Assembly: GCF_000340215.1 (NCBI RefSeq)
Contig: NW_006921538.1
Location: 1,302,001-1,366,000, forward strand
Direction: 5' to 3'
DNA from: Pseudocercospora fijiensis CIRAD86
Lineage: Eukaryota > Ascomycota > Dothideomycetes > Mycosphaerellales > Mycosphaerellaceae
DNA length: 64,000 nucleotides
The notes under the pieces were generated by a model. That model did not search any database and was not told the DNA's origin. It saw nothing but the letters and a program-made list of their open reading frames with translations. Position 1 is the stretch's first letter; each line of letters begins with the position of its first letter. Below, in pieces: positions 1 to 10,238 of this stretch. The position numbers and the translations under genes were made by a program.

Positions 1-361
1 CGACGATGTTGGCGGTGATGAGAGCGAGCACAATCGCAGAGTCTGGATTTCAAGAAAAGAGAAGCTTGCTCGGATTGATTCAAGCTGCGTCAATATTGAT
101 GGCGTCCAAGTAATTCTTGCACGGCCGGGGTATGCAAGCAAGCGCACGTCACCTCACCTAGTGGCAGTGGCAGTGGCAGGCATCCGTGTTTACTGTTTAT
201 ACTCTCCCGAGAGCAATAGTATTGCTGCAGCAGAGCGAGAGCGACTGGGTATGCTGGCACCCAGGCAGTCGGACTGCTGCGAATGTCTACTATCCAGCAG
301 TGATGAAGGTGTAAGTGGGAGAGAAGGCAGGCTGGCGTGGCGTGGCGCGGAAATATGCTGA
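1..361. other. STT4 upstream region
   Basis: No gene can be supported here. The stretch holds a short GTGGCA tandem (about 161-179) and the presumed promoter and 5' UTR of the STT4 gene. An ATG at 355-357 lies out of frame with STT4 just before its start codon and could act as a small upstream start. Bases 1-60 may belong to a neighbour outside the window; nothing recognisable is encoded. Confidence 0.4.
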
Positions 362-3300
362 ATGATATGCAGCACCAGCACCAGCACCAGCACCAGCATC
401 GGCGCGACGCGGCGCAATGCTCTCGAGCGGCTCGCGAGGCTGTCGGCGGAAACAGCAACAGCAACAGCAACAGCAGGAGTGCAGCACGCGCACGCGCACG
501 CGCACGCGCACGCGAATGAGGATGGCGACGGCGACATGGACATGGACATGCAGAGACTGTGCGCGTGGGGAAAGGCACGAGCAGCACCACGTGAGGATGG
601 CGAAGGAAAGTCACGAGCAGGGCCACACGAGAATGGGCTCGTCAATGGCAATGGCAATGGCAATGGCAATGGCAATGGCAATGGCAATGGCACAGCCTCA
701 CACGCGATGATGCCCATGCCCATGCCCATGAGCGTTCAGGAGCTGGAGGTGTTGGTGGCATTGTGCAAGGCAGCACACTCGGTCCACACCACGAAAGAGG
801 CCGCAGCATTACTCCGACACCTCGCTCCCCACCTTCCCGAAGCGCACCGACAGCCTTTCGCTGCTGCTGCCGCGCCACTGCATCCGCATCTCCCGCCCTG
901 GGACACACTTTCCTACCACTTGACCACTGCTGTTCTCGCACTTGCCCTCAACCACGCCTCGCTGCGGCCAGACGCCTGCTCCTGCATCGTCGACACCATA
1001 CAAGAGCTGTCCGCGAGTGCCGAGCGCACCGAGTGCTTGAAGCCTGTGCCAGAAGGAGAAGGCGAAGGCGAAGGCGAGTACGAGATCACCCATCAGACGC
1101 TGGACGTCATTCGTCTGCATGTCTCGCTGCTCGCCTTCTTCAATGCCATCGCGAAATCCGTGCGTGTCTGGAGTCCCGAACAGCGCGTGGCCTTGCTGCC
1201 CCAGCTCCGCCGTCTGCTCTCGGAGAGCTTCTTGCTGTCTCTGGAGCGCGCGCTCTCCGCCATCCGCAATGCGCGCACCACCAGCAGAGCGGTCAAGGAA
1301 TGGAAACGATGGATCCGCCACTATTCGGCGGACGCGCGGCCGCTGGGCGCCACGCTTCTCGAGCAGGCCTTCATGAACGTCGTCGAGGAGAGCGTGTTGG
1401 CTCTGCTGCCCACGCCCGAGCCTCTGACCGCGCCGCTCGTGCTGGACACCCTGCTCACCCACAATCCTCGACGCTATCGCAATCCCATCCACGCCTCCAA
1501 TGCCCACGTCGACCACGTGACGCACATCATCTCCGACGAGATCCGGTTCCTCGATGCCGACGCTGACTATCTCACGCTCGGCTCCATCTGGCAGCAGAGG
1601 CTTGCCCGAGAAGTCAAAGCATCCGCTCTGCGAAGCTTCTTGTGCTGCTGCATTCTCAACGGCGACACTCCGAACGACCATGTTCTCTTGGATTGGTTGA
1701 ATGCGATCACATCCGATCCATCGCAGATGGCTGATGAAGATCTCGCCAAAACTGTGCTCAAGTGTATGGCTGTTCTCGCCAACATCTCCGAACCCGTCGG
1801 CACCACCCTTACGCGATCCCTGCCCAGATTGATTGTGAACGGGAGAATGACTCCGACCACGTCAGCTGTAGCTTGCGAATGCCTTGCCCGCCTTCTTAGA
1901 CCGCTGTCTCAGGACGTGGTCATCAGCACGCTCTACAGTCTGGGCAACGTCTTGAGCGCTGACGCGGATGCTCATGGAAACAGCAAATCCTCCATCTTTG
2001 ATGCCGGCTTCAACTTCAGCCAGAACAACTTCTCCTCTCACAAAGGCCTTGGCAGCGCCATCTCTCTCGACTTCAGTGACGAAGAAGAGACCGCAACCGC
2101 ATATGGCACCGTCGTCGAAGCCATTGTCTCCATCGCTGTCGCTCGTAGCGAAGCACAGCTGACTGCCCTGGTGCTGTCAATGCTGTTCCAGAAGATCGGA
2201 AAGATCAGTCCCGCCGTCGACGCCAGAATCATCATCGAGACATCAGCGCTTGGTGTATGCGGTGGCGCGAGCGAGTTGAAAGGCTTACTTCGTCTTTATG
2301 CCCGTGTCGGCAGCGATGCTGTCATTCAGAGTACTTCGCCCTTAACTGCCGCTGTCTTGGAAGCGCGACTGCGCTTGGCCAGATACATCAAGAAGGACTC
2401 TCCGTTCTTCGAGATCTACTTGACCCATATGTTGAGTCTTTGCGTCAGCAGCGGCGACGTGGCAGGCGAGAAGCCTGTCGATCGAAAGCTCACATCGAAG
2501 ACCATCGCCCAACTCTTCAAGCCAATGGCCTTACTGGCCTCATTCGATACCGTCAACCAACCCAAGCTCGAGGACGAAGACGAAGTGCTTTCGCTCGGCA
2601 GAGATGCGTGGTTCAACTTTGCTGTTCATGGTTTCACTTTGGCAGCCAGCAACACCAAAGTCCACGAGGACGACCTGCAGACTATGGCACTATACAGCTT
2701 GCCCCTCGTTGACGAAGCACGCGTCGATATGCCCAACAGCAGCATTGATCTCAACCCCATTTTACGCCGCGGTGCTGGAGACTCTACGCATCGACAACAG
2801 AAGCAGGCTCTCGCCGCAATACTGCCACAATGCGAATTTGACATCAACAAGCTCAGCTATCGCGAAAGTGTATTTGTGAATGCCGCGTTGCTCGTGTCCA
2901 CTCTCCGTGCCCGTGGTGGTGACAGCACTGCCGTACTGCCATACTTCCTCGAGAACAAAGTCAAGACGACAGAGCACCTTTGCAACTGCGTCCTAGCTGT
3001 GTCTAACCACAGTGTCGATACATATCTGCAGAACGCCTTGTCGGGCAGGCGGCAAGACTTTGCAGCGCCACAAGTGGCATTGCAATTGGCAACACTCTTC
3101 GAAGGCTGCTGCAACCGCATCGCAAAGGTTCAGCAAGCAGCGATAGCAGCGTGCGATCGCATCATCAACCAGATACCTTCCGCATTGTGCCAGAGGGCGT
3201 CGCTCTTCGCTCTACTGGAGCTGCTCTCGCTGATGTGGAAAGCTTGTCTGGATACAGAAACGGACGAGTATGCCTTCAAATCGTACTATAGCTCATCTAA

Positions 3301-6300
3301 AGGCAACGTCAACATTCAGCTCTCCGACGATGCGCAGTTCCGGCAGCAAACACTGAACGACTTCCACCAGCGCTGTCGAGTGTGGGTAGCCAGAGCCATC
3401 GACGTCTCGCCGCTCGACGTCAAAGGCATGTTGCAGGCTTATCTGGAAGACTACGAGGATGACGGAGCATACGGTCACATTGCTCTTGGCCGGTCTTTTG
3501 CCGTCGAAATGGGATCAATTATACCGGGAAGCGACCAGCGTCTGACAAGTCTTGAAGGTCACAATCAAGCGGTGAACACGGCCTCGGACTTCATTGCGCA
3601 ATACACTACCCGCCAGGAATATCGCCATCTCGAGGACAAGCTACAAGTGGACGACGACTTTGCGATCGTAGACTACAACGGCAACTCGCGCCTGACACTC
3701 CTGGATGTGGAGAAGCCTATGGAAGATGAAGCAGTCGAATTGAGGAAGCTTGCTCAACGTATCGAGAGCAATGAGGCTGTCCATCCCGAAGAAGTCCGAG
3801 CAATTTTGCGCAATGCAGCTGGCATCCTAAGTCGAAGCCTGTCTGATCGGGTTGCGCTGATCAAGGACCTTGTCTCAGTCCCGTTCATGATCTTCACCAA
3901 ACAGTCGATCAATCTGGGCATCTCATTATGGCTCGGCATCATCAAGGAGAATCCAAGCCTGGAGTCGAGAGTACTCGTGGAAGTTGCAGCTGGATGGGAA
4001 GCCTCGGTGCGTCTAAAAAAGGGGTTCTTCTATCCAAAACTTTCTCACCTGGATCCATTCTATGTCAAGGAAGAATTTGCCCCCTCCAGCTGGGAGGCTA
4101 TCAAGCGGCGTGAACAGATTACGCAAAATTTGGTCGCACCACATCTGCGCCTGACACATTTCCTGTCAAGCCACTTCAGTGCTTCTCGACTCACATCGCC
4201 GGCTACTGAAAAGGTCCATTCCAGGCTGATGCGAATCACAATGTTGGCCATGAAGAAAACCGTTAGTCAGCCGCTGGCTCGCGAGGCTCACTTTCACATG
4301 ATCCTTCTCGCGACCAAGATCCTGAAGTATTGCACCAGATCAGACTCCACTGCTCAATGGAGACTGAAGGATGCCATTCTCTCCGCTGGATTGGCTTGGT
4401 TTGCGGGACCGCCAAAATGGTCATTCGGTAGCAACAAGTTGCAAGTCAAGGCGGAGAAGAAGTTGTTGACCGATGTCACTAGCATGCTGAGTAGTATGGA
4501 GGGTATCGGTAAAAAGACGTCACGAGCCTTGCCTTCCTTGATGCCGAAGCAGAAGTTGCTACTCGAATTGATCAAGCACGAGCTTGGCAAGCTCTCGGTA
4601 TGGTCAGCACCGCTCGGACAAGACTCCAGAAGCATAGCACCTGGCCACAGCGAGCTCCATCATCAGGAGTCATTGGTTGTGTCGCTCGTCGACGTGGCAT
4701 GGGCTGAAGATCCTCGTGTGGCGATACAGCTGGCGACACGCTTCTCTGATTCTCAGCAAATCAAGCTCAGTCTGCGGCAATACCTCCTCCGCCACCCAGA
4801 GAAGGCCATTCACGAGGCCGACGCGCTCTACTTACTGCTTGGATCAGAGCTTCCGTCAGATCTCAAGACACAGCTCCGGTACCTGCTATTCTGGGCTCCG
4901 ACCAACCCCATGGCTGCCGTCACCTACTTTCTGCCGGCCTACAAGAATCATCCTCTTGTCATACAGTATGCTGTGCGAGCTCTTGAGAGTCACCACGTGG
5001 ACGTCACTTTCTTCTATGTTCCCCAAGTGGTGCAAGCTTTGCGATACGACCAACTTGGTTATGTCGAGCGCTACATCATCGAAACGGCCACCTTCTCGCA
5101 GCTTTTCGCGCATCAAATCATCTGGAACATCAAGGCCAATGCCTACAAGGACGAGGACTCGGAAGTGCCTGATCCAGCAAAACCCATATTCGACAAGGTC
5201 ATGGACGAGCTGATTGGAAGCTTCGCGAGTGAGGACAAGGACTTCTACGAACGCGAATTTGCCTTCTTTGGCAAGGTCACTGGCATCTCCGGTACGCTCA
5301 AGCCACTCATCAAACGTCCCAAGCCGGAAAAGAAGGCCAAGATCGAGGAAGAACTCCGTAAGATTCAGGTCGATGTCGGAGTCTACCTGCCCAGTAATCC
5401 TGATGGCGTCCTCATCGGTATTGATCGCAAGTCAGGCAAACCACTCCAGTCTCATGCCAAGGCTCCGTTCATGGCTACTTTCCGAATTCGCAAGGAAGAA
5501 GGCGATGCACCCACAGACGAGAAGCGCGCGGCCGGCGAACAGTTGCAGCACAAGCGTCGCACCTACGAGGTCTGGCAATCAGCTATCTTCAAGGTTGGCG
5601 ACGACTGCCGCCAAGACGTCCTCGCCCTCCAATTGATCGCCGCCTTTCGAGGTATTTTCAACCATATGGGCCTCGACGTTTACGTCTTCCCATACCGCGT
5701 CACAGCCACAGCGCCCGGTTGCGGTGTCATCGATGTCCTCCCTAACTCTGTCTCCCGAGACATGCTGGGTCGCGAAGCCGTCAATGGACTCTATGAATAC
5801 TTCCAATCTAAGTATGGCTATGAAGACTCGATCCGGTTCCAAGAAGCTCGCTCCAACTTCATCAAATCCATGGCTGCTTACAGCATCATCAGCTACCTCC
5901 TTCAGTTCAAAGACCGTCACAACGGAAACATCATGGTCGACGACGCGGGTCACATCCTCCATATCGACTTCGGTTTCTGCTTCGATATCGCTCCTGGTGG
6001 CATCAAATTTGAACGCGCACCATTCAAGCTTACACCGGAAATGGTTGCAGTCATGGGCGGCAAGAACTCACAGGCTTTCAAGCAATTTGAAGAACTGTGC
6101 GTCAAGGTGTTCCTGGTGAGTCGCCAATATGTTGAGCAGCTGAGTCATATCGTGATGGTCATGTTGGATTCCGGTCTGCCTTGTTTCAAACCTCAGACGA
6201 TTCAGCATTTCAAGGAGAGGTTTGTTCTGGAGAAGAGCGAACGCGAGGCTGCGGACTTTGTGAGGAAGTTGGTGCATTGGTCCGAGAGAAGTTATTCTAC

Positions 6301-6349
6301 GGGTGTTTATGATTACTTTCAGCTGCTCACGAATGGCATTCCGTATTAG
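362..6349 (+). CDS. STT4: Phosphatidylinositol 4-kinase STT4 (PI4K III alpha)
   Basis: This intron-less ORF of 1995 codons encodes the large type III PI 4-kinase, which phosphorylates phosphatidylinositol at the plasma membrane to PI4P. The C-terminal lipid-kinase domain is intact: a GDDCRQD segment near residues 1743-1752, the catalytic loop DRHNGN at about 1851-1856 and the metal-binding DFGF at about 1869-1872. The preceding 1700 residues are helical-repeat-like, with an accessory region typical of the family, and the length fits fungal Stt4 (about 1900-2000). The first 130 residues are odd: blocks of alternating dipeptides (TS, TA, HA, DG/DM, NG, PM) encoded by hexanucleotide repeats. The sequence RRNALERLARLS at about residues 17-28 looks like family sequence, so a start at 362 is reasonable; the exact ATG is less certain than the rest. 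Confidence 0.96.
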   Translation: MICSTSTSTSTSIGATRRNALERLARLSAETATATATAGVQHAHAHAHAHANEDGDGDMDMDMQRLCAWGKARAAPREDGEGKSRAGPHENGLVNGNGNGNGNGNGNGNGTASHAMMPMPMPMSVQELEVLVALCKAAHSVHTTKEAAALLRHLAPHLPEAHRQPFAAAAAPLHPHLPPWDTLSYHLTTAVLALALNHASLRPDACSCIVDTIQELSASAERTECLKPVPEGEGEGEGEYEITHQTLDVIRLHVSLLAFFNAIAKSVRVWSPEQRVALLPQLRRLLSESFLLSLERALSAIRNARTTSRAVKEWKRWIRHYSADARPLGATLLEQAFMNVVEESVLALLPTPEPLTAPLVLDTLLTHNPRRYRNPIHASNAHVDHVTHIISDEIRFLDADADYLTLGSIWQQRLAREVKASALRSFLCCCILNGDTPNDHVLLDWLNAITSDPSQMADEDLAKTVLKCMAVLANISEPVGTTLTRSLPRLIVNGRMTPTTSAVACECLARLLRPLSQDVVISTLYSLGNVLSADADAHGNSKSSIFDAGFNFSQNNFSSHKGLGSAISLDFSDEEETATAYGTVVEAIVSIAVARSEAQLTALVLSMLFQKIGKISPAVDARIIIETSALGVCGGASELKGLLRLYARVGSDAVIQSTSPLTAAVLEARLRLARYIKKDSPFFEIYLTHMLSLCVSSGDVAGEKPVDRKLTSKTIAQLFKPMALLASFDTVNQPKLEDEDEVLSLGRDAWFNFAVHGFTLAASNTKVHEDDLQTMALYSLPLVDEARVDMPNSSIDLNPILRRGAGDSTHRQQKQALAAILPQCEFDINKLSYRESVFVNAALLVSTLRARGGDSTAVLPYFLENKVKTTEHLCNCVLAVSNHSVDTYLQNALSGRRQDFAAPQVALQLATLFEGCCNRIAKVQQAAIAACDRIINQIPSALCQRASLFALLELLSLMWKACLDTETDEYAFKSYYSSSKGNVNIQLSDDAQFRQQTLNDFHQRCRVWVARAIDVSPLDVKGMLQAYLEDYEDDGAYGHIALGRSFAVEMGSIIPGSDQRLTSLEGHNQAVNTASDFIAQYTTRQEYRHLEDKLQVDDDFAIVDYNGNSRLTLLDVEKPMEDEAVELRKLAQRIESNEAVHPEEVRAILRNAAGILSRSLSDRVALIKDLVSVPFMIFTKQSINLGISLWLGIIKENPSLESRVLVEVAAGWEASVRLKKGFFYPKLSHLDPFYVKEEFAPSSWEAIKRREQITQNLVAPHLRLTHFLSSHFSASRLTSPATEKVHSRLMRITMLAMKKTVSQPLAREAHFHMILLATKILKYCTRSDSTAQWRLKDAILSAGLAWFAGPPKWSFGSNKLQVKAEKKLLTDVTSMLSSMEGIGKKTSRALPSLMPKQKLLLELIKHELGKLSVWSAPLGQDSRSIAPGHSELHHQESLVVSLVDVAWAEDPRVAIQLATRFSDSQQIKLSLRQYLLRHPEKAIHEADALYLLLGSELPSDLKTQLRYLLFWAPTNPMAAVTYFLPAYKNHPLVIQYAVRALESHHVDVTFFYVPQVVQALRYDQLGYVERYIIETATFSQLFAHQIIWNIKANAYKDEDSEVPDPAKPIFDKVMDELIGSFASEDKDFYEREFAFFGKVTGISGTLKPLIKRPKPEKKAKIEEELRKIQVDVGVYLPSNPDGVLIGIDRKSGKPLQSHAKAPFMATFRIRKEEGDAPTDEKRAAGEQLQHKRRTYEVWQSAIFKVGDDCRQDVLALQLIAAFRGIFNHMGLDVYVFPYRVTATAPGCGVIDVLPNSVSRDMLGREAVNGLYEYFQSKYGYEDSIRFQEARSNFIKSMAAYSIISYLLQFKDRHNGNIMVDDAGHILHIDFGFCFDIAPGGIKFERAPFKLTPEMVAVMGGKNSQAFKQFEELCVKVFLVSRQYVEQLSHIVMVMLDSGLPCFKPQTIQHFKERFVLEKSEREAADFVRKLVHWSERSYSTGVYDYFQLLTNGIPY
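370..729 (+). repeat. Cluster of six hexanucleotide microsatellites inside STT4
   Basis: Six different period-6 repeats follow each other within about 360 bp: CACCAG (370-399), AACAGC (about 450-475), GCACGC (about 484-513), GACATG (about 534-551), AATGGC (about 644-690) and CCCATG (about 712-729). All lie in the STT4 reading frame and give two-residue peptide repeats. Period 6 keeps the frame when unit number changes. Confidence 0.9.
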
Positions 6350-7625
6350 GCAACTGAATTCGGAGGAGGTGGGACTGTGGTGATGCGAGGAGGCAATGTT
6401 GATGCAGATTTGATACCCTAATGATTTTGCATCCTTTGAGCCTCCTTCCTGGATGCATTTGGAGTCACCGAGGCTGTAACACGTACCCGAATCAATACTC
6501 CCTTGAGCACGAATTGTGTTCTACCACGCTGGTCACCCACGGCTCAGTCTCGCAGAAGTTGGATTGATGCCTATCTGTCGCGTGCGGCCGAGCTACTACC
6601 TTGCAGCTACTGTTCCATTCAACATCACCCCGCGACATCGCTTTGGCGATGAAGCGCTTTGACATGGAATCATTGCATCATGCAAGTAACGAAGGACAAC
6701 GGCGAGCTCTGATATCGCCTTGCACCCGGAGCTTGCGTGCTTCGATGGCAACGTTCTTCGACTGATGGCGAATACTAAGTCTTGGTTGGCGAGGCTCGCG
6801 TGTACGGACTCATGGACGGTGAAGCCATCTCTTCGCTGACTGGAGAGCAGTTGACCGCTCCAACGACAGATTTCAAGCTGTTGTGATTAGGTCTTAATCT
6901 CTGGTCGATATCTGCTCCATGTCCTGTAACGTAACAACAAGCCATTCTGTTGGGTGCAATGCATCTTCCGCGCCCATATTTCGCACACTTTTGGCCTCTT
7001 AACTGCGTCGGATCTTCATACATTAACCTTGTACCATATCTTTGTCATCTCAAGAGACAACGCAACCGCCCTCGTCGGCTACAACCGTGAGCTCTTGGGC
7101 AGCGAATCGGCACCCCAAATGAAGCACGCAGTGCTCCCAGTGCTTGGCCGGCCATCTTGCCGCTGATTCTTGCGATCTAACGACTACCACATGCAATTAA
7201 AATTGCATCTGGAATCTCGGATGTGCCCTCATACGCCCGCCAAATTTATATAAGATCCAGGGTATGGGCAGAAGTGCAATGCCGATGAATGCTAGGAGAC
7301 TGTTGCCCCATCCAAGACCAAGAGTGTCATACTGTGAGAATGGCGGAGCAAAGTTCAATAAATCCCACTTCACTTCGCTTCTTCACCTTCACGCGGACTT
7401 CATTTGGCAGTCGGAGTCGGTCCAGATGATACAGAAGCAGGACAGGTACGCAACTGCCACGGGGCCCAAACGTGCCTCGGAGGCTTGCCAAGATAAGAAC
7501 GGTGCCGAGTACCGCGTAGGGACAAGCTAAAGTCTGCCGACTCCGCGTTGTTGAACTTCATCCTGAACTCTACTTCAACCTCACCTTACCAAATCAAACC
7601 ACAGCATATACATCCCACAGACATC
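6350..7625. other. Intergenic region STT4 to epimerase
   Basis: No convincing coding region. It should contain the STT4 3' UTR and the promoter of the next gene. A TATA-like stretch (TTTATATAAG) lies at about 7245-7254, roughly 370 bp before the chosen start of the downstream gene. Short ORFs here lack any recognisable features. Confidence 0.4.
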
Positions 7626-8666
7626 ATGGCACCCAAGATCTTCATCACGGGAATAACAGGCTACATAGCCGGCGATGCCTTCTACGGTTTGCACAAAGCC
7701 CACCCAGACTACGAGTATTCCGCCTTAATCCGCACCCAAGAAAAAGCCTCCAAAGTAAAATCCCAATATCCAAACGTCCGCCCAGTAATCGGCGGTTTGG
7801 ACGACAGTTCCATAATTGAAGAAGAAGCTTCGAAAGCAGACATCGTTCTCCACGCAGCAGACGCCTCGGACCACGAAGGTGCCGCACGTGCAATAGCCAA
7901 GGGCCTGGCCAAAGGCCATACCAAAGAAAATCCAGGATTCTGGCTCCATACCGGCGGAACAGGAATTTTGACATATTTCGACTCGAAAGATGATAGATTA
8001 GGTGAAGAATGGACGAGAGGAGAATTCAATGACTATTCCGGAGTTTCTGAACTCACGACATTGCCGGACGAAGCTTTTCACCGAAATGTTGATAAGATTG
8101 TTCTCGAGGCCACAGAGAAGCACGGCGAGGCTGTGAAGACTGCCATCATCTGTCCCCCGACAATCTACGGAAAAGGTCGAGGACCAGTCTCTGGACGAGG
8201 AAGACAAGTCTACGAATTAACGAAAATGATCCTGACCAAAGGCTACGCACCAGTCATCGGAAAGGGAAAAGCGAAATGGGACAATGTCCATGTCTACGAC
8301 CTATCAAACGTGTATGCCCTCCTAGTCGAAGCCGCAGTAAACAGGAATCTTTCTGATGAGATCTGGGGCGAGAAGGGATATTTCTTGACAGAGAATGGCC
8401 GACATGTCTGGGGAGATTTGAGTAAATTCATTGCTGCTAAGGCTGCGGAGATGGATGCGATTCCGAGAGATTACAAGGTGCAGAGTTTGCGTAAGCAGGA
8501 GGCTTGGGATACGGCGGGTTTCGAGGCTCTGAGTTGGGGTTTGAATTCTATGGGGAAGGCGGAGAGGGCGAAGAAAGTGCTGGGGTGGAAGCCGAGGGAG
8601 TGTAGTTTGGAGGAAGAGGTGCCGAAGATAATTGAGGAGGAGAGGGAGTTGCTGGGAAAGAAGTAG
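7626..8666 (+). CDS. NAD(P)-binding epimerase/NmrA-like protein
   Basis: The 346-residue protein has an N-terminal Rossmann fold: FITGITGYIAG directly after the start, a TGxxGxxG-type dinucleotide loop with Ala at the last glycine position. VLHAADASD and a TGGTGIL segment follow. This is the layout of fungal NAD-dependent epimerase/dehydratase proteins (extended or atypical short-chain dehydrogenases). A canonical YxxxK pair is not visible; the corresponding stretch reads HRNVDK, as in many NmrA-like or atypical members, so the reaction is unknown and a sensor role is possible. The reading frame is open back to 7548, but the ATG at 7626 starts exactly at the family-like MAPKIFITG, so I prefer it. 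It is probably cytosolic; no signal peptide or membrane segment is seen. It is tail-to-tail with the next gene, with only 15 bp between the stops. Confidence 0.85.
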   Translation: MAPKIFITGITGYIAGDAFYGLHKAHPDYEYSALIRTQEKASKVKSQYPNVRPVIGGLDDSSIIEEEASKADIVLHAADASDHEGAARAIAKGLAKGHTKENPGFWLHTGGTGILTYFDSKDDRLGEEWTRGEFNDYSGVSELTTLPDEAFHRNVDKIVLEATEKHGEAVKTAIICPPTIYGKGRGPVSGRGRQVYELTKMILTKGYAPVIGKGKAKWDNVHVYDLSNVYALLVEAAVNRNLSDEIWGEKGYFLTENGRHVWGDLSKFIAAKAAEMDAIPRDYKVQSLRKQEAWDTAGFEALSWGLNSMGKAERAKKVLGWKPRECSLEEEVPKIIEEERELLGKK

Positions 8667-8681
8667 GACTTTGATCATGAG

Positions 8682-9377
8682 CTAGGTTGGGGAGAAGCTT
8701 GCGAGCCATTTGGTGATGGATGTGAGAGCTTGTTCTCGTCGTGAAGATTGTTCTTTTGGCAGTCGTCCGAGAACGAATTCAATTCTCTCCTCCTGAAACT
8801 CATCCATGTTCATCGCTGGTCTTCTCAACAATAGTCCAACATCGGCCTCCGATTTGCTTCGATTGACGAATAACCCTTCCCAATCAATCGTATCGCCCAG
8901 ATCGCAGCCTCGACATGGATCTGGCACGACCTTCTCGTTCTTCTCAGGCAAGGTATTCCAAAGCTCGATCACATCATCGACACTTTCCGCGCTGTATTCT
9001 TGCATGATGGCTGCGACTTCCTGCTCTCGACCGAAGAGCTGACTATTCACGAATGCTGCTTCGGCAAACGAGGCTGGAGCGCCGCACGTAGACAGGGCTG
9101 CATCAATGATATCCACGGCCGCTGATTCGATGGGCTCCATAGGACCTGCAGGATCTAATTTCTTCTGGGCTAGAGCAGCGTAATCACGAATGACCAGCGT
9201 CATACGAGCAAGCTGTTCTCTTGCTGCTTGCTTGTTTGTGTAGCGACCAATGGAGAGTTCATCCACATTGTGAATGATGTGCTGGAGACGAGTGATATGG
9301 CGAAGGACGAGAGCCTTGTGACATGGTGCGAGGGGAGCTTGGTCCAGGTCTGCAAAAGCGGTTGGAGTTTTTGACAT
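8682..9377 (-). CDS. Hypothetical protein, 231 aa
   Basis: This is an uninterrupted ATG-started ORF of 231 codons that I do not recognise. The sequence is acidic and probably mostly helical. A middle stretch contains DPCRGCDLGDTIDW, whose CxxC pair might bind metal, but no known domain is evident. There is no signal peptide or membrane segment. Codon use and length make it a plausible real gene, and its 3' end abuts the epimerase gene on the other strand, so the two transcripts probably overlap in their 3' UTRs. Confidence 0.65.
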   Translation of the reverse strand: MSKTPTAFADLDQAPLAPCHKALVLRHITRLQHIIHNVDELSIGRYTNKQAAREQLARMTLVIRDYAALAQKKLDPAGPMEPIESAAVDIIDAALSTCGAPASFAEAAFVNSQLFGREQEVAAIMQEYSAESVDDVIELWNTLPEKNEKVVPDPCRGCDLGDTIDWEGLFVNRSKSEADVGLLLRRPAMNMDEFQEERIEFVLGRLPKEQSSRREQALTSITKWLASFSPT

Positions 9378-9789
9378 GATCGGATCTTACTGGGCATGGC
9401 AGTGTTTGCGGACGCAAAGAAATTACGAACTTTTGTCGATAAGTGTCTGGCAGTATGGAATCTGGCATTCATTCACTACCACACTTGGCGATGACGCCCG
9501 CCATTGAGGGCAATGATGCTCCTCATCCATACACTTTACACTGGTATGCGCTCTCATCCACAGCTTTTACGCTCGTGTATTCGTGTTATGTCTTGAATAT
9601 CGCTGGAATCTCATGCACCCTTCTTGCCACCTCCCGTGCGAAGCAGGTCACTCGTGACCTGCGATCGTCAGCACTTAAGCTCGATACCTTTCTGTGTACA
9701 CTGACCCTCCACAACCTTCTCAAGTTTTCGAACGACCCCTGGCCTTCGCGTTCTGTTTGACATACTGCACGCCTGATTAGCTGTCGGAT
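9378..9789. other. Intergenic, nothing recognised
   Basis: It holds the presumed promoter of the minus-strand 231-aa gene. A plus-strand open frame at 9443-9760 starts with GTG, has no family features, and is not supported. Confidence 0.3.
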
Positions 9790-10026
9790 CTATGATCTGC
9801 CTATCATAATTGGACTCACAGCGTGGAAGCTATCGATAAATTCCGAAAGGAAGTTGTCGAAAGCAGTGTGCATTTCGGTTTTATTGTGATCCTCGAGCAG
9901 ATCATGATTTTTATCCTCCGAGTACTTAGATTGGAACAAGACTTCAACCTCGATGCCGTCTCCGGTCTGGAGTGTCTTGTTAGTAAGCTCGCCGTGCTTG
10001 TGCGAGCGAGTATTCGAGTAGCTCAT
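9790..10026 (-). CDS. Small hypothetical ORF, 78 aa
   Basis: An ATG at 10026 opens a 78-codon frame (MSYSNTRSHK...) that is acidic and hydrophilic in its second half. The same frame is open upstream to 10278 but only from a non-ATG codon. No domain is recognised. It may be a small gene or the last exon of a longer minus-strand gene; a chance ORF is not excluded. Confidence 0.3.
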   Translation of the reverse strand: MSYSNTRSHKHGELTNKTLQTGDGIEVEVLFQSKYSEDKNHDLLEDHNKTEMHTAFDNFLSEFIDSFHAVSPIMIGRS

Positions 10027-10238
10027 GGTGATGAACAGTGATGTATTTGTCTGGTTGTGATTGTAGCAGAGAAGAAAAGAACGTGGAGTGGTGAGATCGG
10101 GAAGGTAGGAAAAGTCCACATGCAAACGAAACAGCCTTGTTGGTGTCTCCACACTAGATACGCATACCTGCAGCCTTGCGTTGATCCAATGATAGTGGTG
10201 AACGAGGTTTATCGATATCATTGAATTCATCTGCGTGT

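Noticed and set aside
90..941. Several open frames of 60-180 codons over the STT4 N-terminus on both strands
   Set aside because: They are read-outs of the hexanucleotide repeats in other frames (poly-dipeptides) and overlap the clearly real STT4 frame.
9443..9760. 105-codon plus-strand frame with hydrophobic stretch
   Set aside because: It starts with GTG, overlaps the promoter of a better-supported gene, and resembles no family.
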